Of a DNA stretch of 5,071 bases, positions 1 through 3,517 are shown in pieces. Numbering within the stretch: position 1 is the first letter of the stretch; the number at the start of each line of letters is the position of its first letter. Origin of the DNA: Candidatus Eiseniibacteriota bacterium (GTDB lineage: Bacteria > Joyebacterota > Joyebacteria > Joyebacterales > Joyebacteraceae); contig DAOVNE010000134.1 in NCBI GenBank assembly GCA_030630395.1, forward strand, positions 1 through 5,071, written 5' to 3'. Both the position numbers and the translations under genes were made by a program. A model generated the notes under the pieces. It was not told the origin of the DNA. It worked only from the letters and a program-made list of their open reading frames with translations, and ran no database searches.

Positions 1-504
1 CCTCCTGCGGATGCCGATCACATCTCATCGGGGTACGGATTCACCGGCGCGCACGTCATAGAGATTCCTCCTCTGAACGAGAGGGGAGAGGATGTTCTTC
101 TGCTCGCCGACGAGTTCCTCAGTCGCATCTCCGGGTTACACGGGCATCACTCGCGCGGTTTCGGGAACGCGGCCGTGCGCGCGCTGCTCGCCCATGGATG
201 GCCGGGCAATGTGACCGAACTCGAGAACCGAGTCAGAAGAGCCGTCCTGTCCAGTCGGAGTGGAGTGATAGCGGCCTCCGATCTTGGGTTGGCCCGTGAA
301 GATGAGGGCGGGGAGCAGACCCTGAGTGCCGCCAGGCACGAACTCGAACGCGGCATGGTGGCTGCGGCGCTCAGGAAGAGCGCCGGGAACGTGAGCAGGG
401 CCGCCAGATCGATCGGGGTCAGCCGCCCGACGATGTACGATCTCATAAGGAAGCACGGGCTCAAGCCTGGGGACTACAAGTACCGTAACGGCGCGGCCGA
501 CTAG
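1..504 (+). CDS. Sigma-54-dependent NtrC/PrsR-like regulator, C-terminal fragment (5' end outside window)
   Basis: The frame is open from base 1 to TAG at 502-504, giving the last 167 residues of a bacterial enhancer-binding protein. Visible in order: the end of the AAA+ domain (IPPLNERGEDVLLLA, residues 22-36), the lid motif WPGNVTELEN (67-76), and a Fis-family helix-turn-helix (about 109-154, including GNVSRAA and GVSRPTMYDLIRKHGL). The HTH strongly recalls ZraR/NtrC-type proteins and especially PrsR, the response regulator of PEP-CTERM systems, so the protein should bind a DNA dyad and act on sigma-54 promoters. Oddities: no arginine occurs in residues 1-27, where family members carry FREDLYYRL with two arginine fingers. 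In the lid motif, Thr72 replaces the sensor II arginine of GNVRELEN. The ATPase may therefore be defective although the DNA-binding end looks intact. Any receiver domain would lie upstream. The GTG at 175 is internal, not a start. Family call firm; PrsR subfamily tentative. Confidence 0.88.
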   Translation, partial: PPADADHISSGYGFTGAHVIEIPPLNERGEDVLLLADEFLSRISGLHGHHSRGFGNAAVRALLAHGWPGNVTELENRVRRAVLSSRSGVIAASDLGLAREDEGGEQTLSAARHELERGMVAAALRKSAGNVSRAARSIGVSRPTMYDLIRKHGLKPGDYKYRNGAAD

Positions 505-516
505 ACAGTGGCCGCG
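492..516 (+). terminator. Possible weak hairpin across the stop codon of the regulator gene
   Basis: CGCGGCC (492-498) and GGCCGCG (510-516) can form a 7-bp GC stem with an 11-nt loop that contains the TAG stop codon. A second GGCCGCG (528-534) offers an alternative partner. No T-run follows, so this is not a classical intrinsic terminator. It may be only a chance product of GC-rich sequence. Confidence 0.2.
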
Positions 517-540
517 TGGGTACGGCCGGCCGCGATGGGA

Positions 541-569
541 TTGACATACGAAGGTCGTAGTCATAGACT
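541..569 (+). promoter_or_regulatory. Sigma-70-type promoter for the PEGA/DUF5683-lipoprotein operon
   Basis: A perfect -35 TTGACA (541-546) is followed after exactly 17 bases by TAGACT (564-569), which matches four of six positions of the -10 consensus. Transcription would start near 576, about 60 bases before the ATG at 637. The promoter lies in the gap after the regulator gene, so the downstream operon probably has its own transcript. Confidence 0.65.
547..559. promoter_or_regulatory. Palindrome in the promoter spacer, candidate operator
   Basis: TACGA (547-551) and TCGTA (555-559) are perfect inverted arms around AGG. The palindrome lies wholly between the -35 and -10 elements, a position where a bound repressor or MerR-type regulator could act. 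It is short enough to be chance, and no protein is known to bind it. Confidence 0.3.
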
Positions 570-573
570 CACG

Positions 574-598
574 CCGCCCGGCCAGTGCCGGTGGGCGG
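574..598 (+). other. GC-rich hairpin at the start of the operon leader
   Basis: CCGCCC (574-579) pairs with GGGCGG (593-598). Inside, GGC (580-582) pairs with GCC (587-589) around a CAGT loop, leaving GGT bulged. An alternative core is CCGGC/GCCGG (578-582/587-591). The predicted transcription start falls at its 5' edge, so it could be a stabilising 5' hairpin. It lacks a following T-run, so terminating the upstream gene is less likely. Confidence 0.35.
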
Positions 599-624
599 AC
601 TCAAAGACACGGTGGGTATTCTGC

Positions 625-630
625 GAGGAG
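625..630 (+). promoter_or_regulatory. Ribosome binding site fixing the start at 637
   Basis: GAGGAG lies 6 bases before the ATG at 637. The frame is open back to 508, but only the ATG has a good Shine-Dalgarno and begins a signal peptide, so it decides the start. Confidence 0.75.
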
Positions 631-636
631 CTGATC

Positions 637-1383
637 ATGAGGGGTATAGCGACAGTCCTTCTGTTCCTGGTGCTGGCAGCGTTCGTCCCGGTTCCAGGGA
701 CCGCGTGGGCAGAGACGGGGGCAGGTGTTGTGATCACGTCAGAGCCTCCGGGTGTGATCGTCGAACTCAGTGGCGATCACGTGCTGCGCGGAATAACGCC
801 CTGGCGCCTCGACAGAGGACTCGAGGGCATCTACGATATCAACGCATTCAAGTTCGGCTATGCCGATTGGCACGGGCGGACGGTGCTATCCGCGACACAT
901 CGCGATTCGATCTTCGTAAGGCTCACCCGTAAGACTCCGACGGCAGCTGCTCTCCGGTCGGCGATACTGCCAGGCTGGGGGCAGTTCTATACGGAGCAGA
1001 ATGTGAAGGGGTCGGCATTCGCAGCCGTGGAGGTGCTGGTCATCGGTGCCGCCCTATGGGCAGATGCCGAGAGCAATCGGGAGGAGTCAGACTACCTCAG
1101 AGCCAAGGCCGCGTACGAGGATGCTACTGAGATAGATGAGATGGAGAGCACCTACGAGGCCATGCTCAAGGAATTCGATGAATACGAGGACAGATATCTT
1201 CTGAGAAGGCGCCTGATATACGCGGCCGCGGCTGTCTGGGTCGTGAACATCGCCGACGCGTTCTTTCTGTCCCCGGAGCCGGGTGGTGGCGCCTACGCAG
1301 AGGAGCCTGGTCTCTCAAGGCCCGGGCTCTACGCCACGCTTGAGCCGGATGGGGCCACATTCGGCCTGGCAGTCCATTTCTAA
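637..1383 (+). CDS. Exported PEGA-like / DUF5683 envelope protein
   Basis: This gene encodes 248 residues. Residues 1-25 form a Sec signal peptide (Arg2, hydrophobic core TVLLFLVLAAFVPV, cleavage likely after AWA25). Residues about 29-97 look like a PEGA domain: a beta-rich unit with SEPPGVIVEL and GITPWRL, typical of extracytoplasmic surface-associated modules. Residues about 101-212 match the DUF5683 pattern: the signature SAILPGWGQFY (108-118), a hydrophobic segment (about 127-142), a charged helical stretch rich in Glu and Tyr (143-190), and a second hydrophobic segment (194-211) ending NIADAFF. The C-terminus is beta-like and ends in Phe248. The protein is probably held in the envelope; its biochemical role is unknown and I do not assign one. 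The next gene starts 27 bases downstream, so the two are probably co-transcribed from the promoter at 541-569. The longer reading from GTG 508 is rejected because it lacks a ribosome binding site and would bury the signal peptide. Confidence 0.88.
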   Translation: MRGIATVLLFLVLAAFVPVPGTAWAETGAGVVITSEPPGVIVELSGDHVLRGITPWRLDRGLEGIYDINAFKFGYADWHGRTVLSATHRDSIFVRLTRKTPTAAALRSAILPGWGQFYTEQNVKGSAFAAVEVLVIGAALWADAESNREESDYLRAKAAYEDATEIDEMESTYEAMLKEFDEYEDRYLLRRRLIYAAAAVWVVNIADAFFLSPEPGGGAYAEEPGLSRPGLYATLEPDGATFGLAVHF

Positions 1384-1410
1384 TCGCGCACTGCTTGAGG
1401 GAGGTATGCA

Positions 1411-3021
1411 ATGAAACGATTCTCAGTGCTTCTCCTGGTTCTCTTGGGTGCTGCCGCGGTCTTTCTCTACGGTTGCCTCCTGGACCTGGCATCACCGGAG
1501 CACTCAAATCCCCTGGATCCGGATCACCCGACATCGGCGTCGGTGGAGCCATCTCGACCCTCCGGGTTGGGAGCCGTTGTGGCCGACAGGCTTGTTGTGC
1601 TCTCGTGGTCCGTTGGTGATACGACGGGCATCGAGGAGTTCAAGATCTACCGGTGGGAGGTTGTCGGGAATGAGAGCGAGGATTACGAGCTCCTCGCATC
1701 CTCCGATGAGATGGAGTACGAGGACGATGAGGTCCGTAACGGCCAGGAGTATTCGTACAAGGTCTCGAGCGTGAACCGCAACGGGCTCGAGGGTGCGAGG
1801 TCGTACGCCATGAGCGCAACGCCCCGGATCTTCAGCATCTCACTGGACAGCGGACGGAGGAAGACGGGGTCTAGGACCGTGACGATCACGTCCTCGGCAT
1901 CGAGCACTGTTGCACTCATGATGTTCTCGAACGAAGCGGACATGTCCGGGGGACAGTGGCAGCCCTACCATGGAACCTTCTCCTGGCAGCTGCCCGTGGG
2001 TGACGGAGCGAAGACGGTCTATGCTCGCTTCCGCGATTCGGAGGACAACGAATCGCAGGTTGTTAGCGATGACATCGAACTCGATACCACGGCGTTCATC
2101 GAGCTGGTCTCGGAGGACACCGGTGGAGATCCAATGAGCGTCGGTGAGACCATTCATTTCCTGCTCGACGCCGGTGAGCCCTATGGCTATGCAGAGGTTG
2201 ACATCGGGAGCGTGGCGGTGGGAATAGGCCTCCTGGACGACGGGACCGGGGGGGATTCCATCGCGGACGATGGCATCTACGAGCGGGACTTCGCTGTGGA
2301 GGCAGGGAGCGAGATTATCTCGGCCGTTGTCATGGGCAGGTTCTCCGACGAGGTCGGCAATGATGCTGAGCCGCTTCAGGCCATCGGGACAGTGACCATT
2401 CTGGAGCCGCCGGAGCCCGTTGAACTCGATCTGCCGGTCGCGGTCTCCAAGCGGCGCATCGCACTCTCATGGTCGAAGAACAACGACTACGACTTCGACA
2501 GGTACAGAGTGTATCGTTCCTACATCCCGGGCGTGGAGATATCCACAGAGATCGAACTCCTCTCTGAGATCACCGGACAGAACACGACGAACTATACGGA
2601 TGGTGGTCTGGAGCCCGACTCCACCTACTACTACGCAGTCTATGTGGTAGACGATATCGGCCAGTCGGTGATCAGCAACGAGGTTGCCGGTACCACTCTT
2701 ATCAATGAGGTTCCCGATCCGGTCGTTATCTACGAGCCCTGGGCGGCGGATTCGACGTCGATAGAGCTGTCCTGGTCCCAGAGCGAGGAAGATGATTTCA
2801 TGGCGTACGAGGTGCTCGGCTGGGAAGAGGTCCCACCGGATCCGCCCAACTGGCAAGGCAAGCGCCTGATCGCCAGGATCACCGATGTGGGGGAGACGTT
2901 CTACACGCACGAGTCGCTGATCGACTCGATAATCTACTGGTATCAGGTTGCCGTCGTTGACTCGTTCGGTGCGAGCGCGCTCTCCGACAGCGTGTTCGGA
3001 TCGCCAAGGCCGATGCCCTGA
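1411..3021 (+). CDS. Multidomain fibronectin-type lipoprotein
   Basis: This gene encodes 536 residues. A strong Shine-Dalgarno GAGGGAGG (1397-1404) lies 6 bases before the ATG. Residues 1-21 are a lipoprotein signal peptide with lipobox LYGC, giving lipidated Cys22. The SNPLDPD motif (32-38) follows in the linker. Domains: fibronectin type III about 48-138 (VVLSWSVGD, FKIYRW, YSYKVSSVN); an Ig-like 'KTVYARFRDSEDN' module about 145-226 of the kind found in bacterial surface proteins; a beta domain about 228-331 with LLDDGTGGDSIADDGIYERDF (split 274-294), resembling the 'DDGT.GD..AGDGIYT' domain of secreted proteins; fibronectin III about 335-429; and fibronectin III about 434-531. No catalytic motif is visible, so an adhesive, scaffold or ligand-binding role on the outer membrane is inferred. 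It is the second gene of the operon, with a terminator about 40 bases after its stop. Gene and lipoprotein calls are firm; function is unknown. Confidence 0.9.
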   Translation: MKRFSVLLLVLLGAAAVFLYGCLLDLASPEHSNPLDPDHPTSASVEPSRPSGLGAVVADRLVVLSWSVGDTTGIEEFKIYRWEVVGNESEDYELLASSDEMEYEDDEVRNGQEYSYKVSSVNRNGLEGARSYAMSATPRIFSISLDSGRRKTGSRTVTITSSASSTVALMMFSNEADMSGGQWQPYHGTFSWQLPVGDGAKTVYARFRDSEDNESQVVSDDIELDTTAFIELVSEDTGGDPMSVGETIHFLLDAGEPYGYAEVDIGSVAVGIGLLDDGTGGDSIADDGIYERDFAVEAGSEIISAVVMGRFSDEVGNDAEPLQAIGTVTILEPPEPVELDLPVAVSKRRIALSWSKNNDYDFDRYRVYRSYIPGVEISTEIELLSEITGQNTTNYTDGGLEPDSTYYYAVYVVDDIGQSVISNEVAGTTLINEVPDPVVIYEPWAADSTSIELSWSQSEEDDFMAYEVLGWEEVPPDPPNWQGKRLIARITDVGETFYTHESLIDSIIYWYQVAVVDSFGASALSDSVFGSPRPMP

Positions 3022-3063
3022 CGAGGCAGGACGTCACACCGTAGTCCGTGAGCAGACTTTAAT

Positions 3064-3100
3064 GAGGCCCACCCGTATGTTGCATGGGTGGGCCTCTCCT
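3064..3100 (+). terminator. Intrinsic-type terminator of the two-gene operon
   Basis: GAGGCCCACCC (3064-3074) and GGGTGGGCCTC (3086-3096) are perfect 11-bp inverted arms around an 11-nt loop. They are followed by the pyrimidine-rich TCTCCTTAT. The T-tract is imperfect, but the stem is strong and lies 42 bases past the lipoprotein stop. ACTTTAAT precedes the stem, so termination on the other strand is also possible, but no minus-strand gene is seen. Confidence 0.75.
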
Positions 3101-3190
3101 TATGTCTTGAGGACCCCGCACGATCCACTCCCAGCGAACGAAACAGAGCCCCACCCTAACTGACGTGTCTATGGGGACTTAGGCTCCTAT
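3101..3190. other. Intergenic stretch with only a weak potential hairpin
   Basis: This is the first part of a 496-base gene-free region (3022-3517). I see no gene, tRNA or clear promoter here. GAGCC (3146-3150) can pair with GGCTC (3182-3186), and CCA/TGG within could add pairs across a bulge, but the structure is poor. The stretch may contain upstream activator sites for the sigma-54 promoter that follows. Confidence 0.4.
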
Positions 3191-3224
3191 CCAGGGACAC
3201 TGCCGGGCGTGTCGCGCCCTCTGG
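3191..3224. promoter_or_regulatory. Imperfect dyad, candidate upstream activator site
   Basis: GACAC (3196-3200) and GTGTC (3209-3213) are perfect arms 8 bases apart. Further out, CCAGGG (3191-3196) is complementary to CCCTCTGG (3217-3224) apart from two extra bases. The centre is about 85 bases before the predicted sigma-54 start, where enhancer-binding proteins often bind. No binding evidence exists, so this is a suggestion from position and symmetry only. Confidence 0.3.
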
Positions 3225-3233
3225 CCCAAACGG

Positions 3234-3256
3234 AAGTGACAGATGCTCTGTTACTT
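3234..3256. promoter_or_regulatory. Near-perfect 23-bp dyad next to the sigma-54 promoter, candidate regulator site
   Basis: Arms AAGTGACAGA (3234-3243) and TCTGTTACTT (3247-3256) are inverted repeats with 9 of 10 positions matching (G3238/T3252 is the exception), separated by TGC. The site ends 6 bases before the -24 element and centres near -44 of the predicted start. Its size suits a dimeric Fis-type HTH regulator such as the one at 1-504, or a repressor that blocks the promoter. The protein that binds is unknown. Confidence 0.5.
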
Positions 3257-3262
3257 ACCAGT

Positions 3263-3278
3263 TGGCACAACTTGTGCA
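3263..3278 (+). promoter_or_regulatory. Sigma-54 (-24/-12) promoter of the fibronectin-repeat gene
   Basis: TGGCACA, then ACTT, then GTGCA. Compared with the consensus TGGCACG-N4-TTGCW, the -24 GG (3264-3265) and -12 GC (3276-3277) are both present with exact spacing, and 10 of the 12 defined positions match. Transcription should begin near 3289. A sigma-54 promoter needs an ATP-hydrolysing enhancer-binding protein, so the gene downstream is expected to be tightly regulated. Confidence 0.7.
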
Positions 3279-3288
3279 ACTTGGATAG

Positions 3289-3517
3289 TGGGGTGAAGCT
3301 AATACAGCTTCGCCTGGAGGGAAGAAACACATAATCGGGATCCGCCGGGGCTCTGCAGGCACTCGATAAGCCTCGGTCGCGAGGTCGGCCTACTGACCCC
3401 CACAAGGGCCGACCGCAGTACCTCACCGTACTGGCTACCCCCTATGCACCCGCCTCTGGTCCCGCGGGTCCCGATTATCCTCCAGGTCTTGGAGAGGCGT
3501 CTTCCGGAGTAGCGCTC
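3289..3517 (+). promoter_or_regulatory. Long structured 5' leader RNA, candidate cis-regulatory element
   Basis: About 229 nt lie between the predicted start and the TTG codon. Elements: hairpin GAAGCT/AGCTTC (3295-3300/3306-3311, loop AATAC); closing stem CCTGGAGG/CCTCCAGG (3313-3320/3479-3486, 8 pairs); a one-sided 10-nt bulge GAAGAAACAC (3321-3330) with nothing opposite; a second stem of 15 consecutive pairs (3331-3345/3464-3478, one G-U). Inside are CCTCG/CGAGG (3371-3375/3380-3384), GGTCGGCC/GGCCGACC (3383-3390/3407-3414, 16-nt loop) and CAGTAC/GTACTG (3416-3421/3428-3433, loop CTCACC). Two nested long-range stems more than 110 bases apart in one strand are very unlikely by chance. I see none of the signature cores of GEMM (c-di-GMP), cobalamin, SRP or RNase P RNAs. 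Ligand or trigger is unknown. It could also be a stability or anchoring element rather than a switch. Confidence 0.65.
3506..3509 (+). promoter_or_regulatory. Ribosome binding site fixing a TTG start
   Basis: GGAG lies 8 bases before TTG at 3518. The in-frame ATG at 3548 has no comparable site and would cut off the arginines of the signal peptide, so the TTG start is preferred. Confidence 0.6.

Noticed and set aside
508..636. Extension of the PEGA/DUF5683 gene upstream to GTG 508
   Set aside because: There is no ribosome binding site at 508, the stretch contains a good promoter, and it would bury the signal peptide that starts at ATG 637.
868..874. TGGCACG resembling a sigma-54 -24 element
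   Set aside because: No GC occurs at the required -12 spacing, and it lies inside the coding region of the PEGA/DUF5683 gene.
3289..3486. Leader RNA as a GEMM (c-di-GMP) or cobalamin riboswitch
   Set aside because: I could not find the conserved GEMM core (GGGCAAACC, GACGCAAAGCC) or a cobalamin box; the general layout alone is not enough.
3335..3517. Open reading frame continuing upstream of TTG 3518 through the leader
   Set aside because: It has no ATG, GTG or TTG start, reads as low-complexity Pro/Gly/Ala sequence, and coincides with strong RNA stems; a coding role is unlikely.
3022..3517. CRISPR array, tRNA or mobile element in the long intergenic region
   Set aside because: There are no regularly spaced direct repeats, no cloverleaf with a T-arm, and no transposase or terminal inverted repeats. 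The symmetric sequences fit a promoter and leader better.
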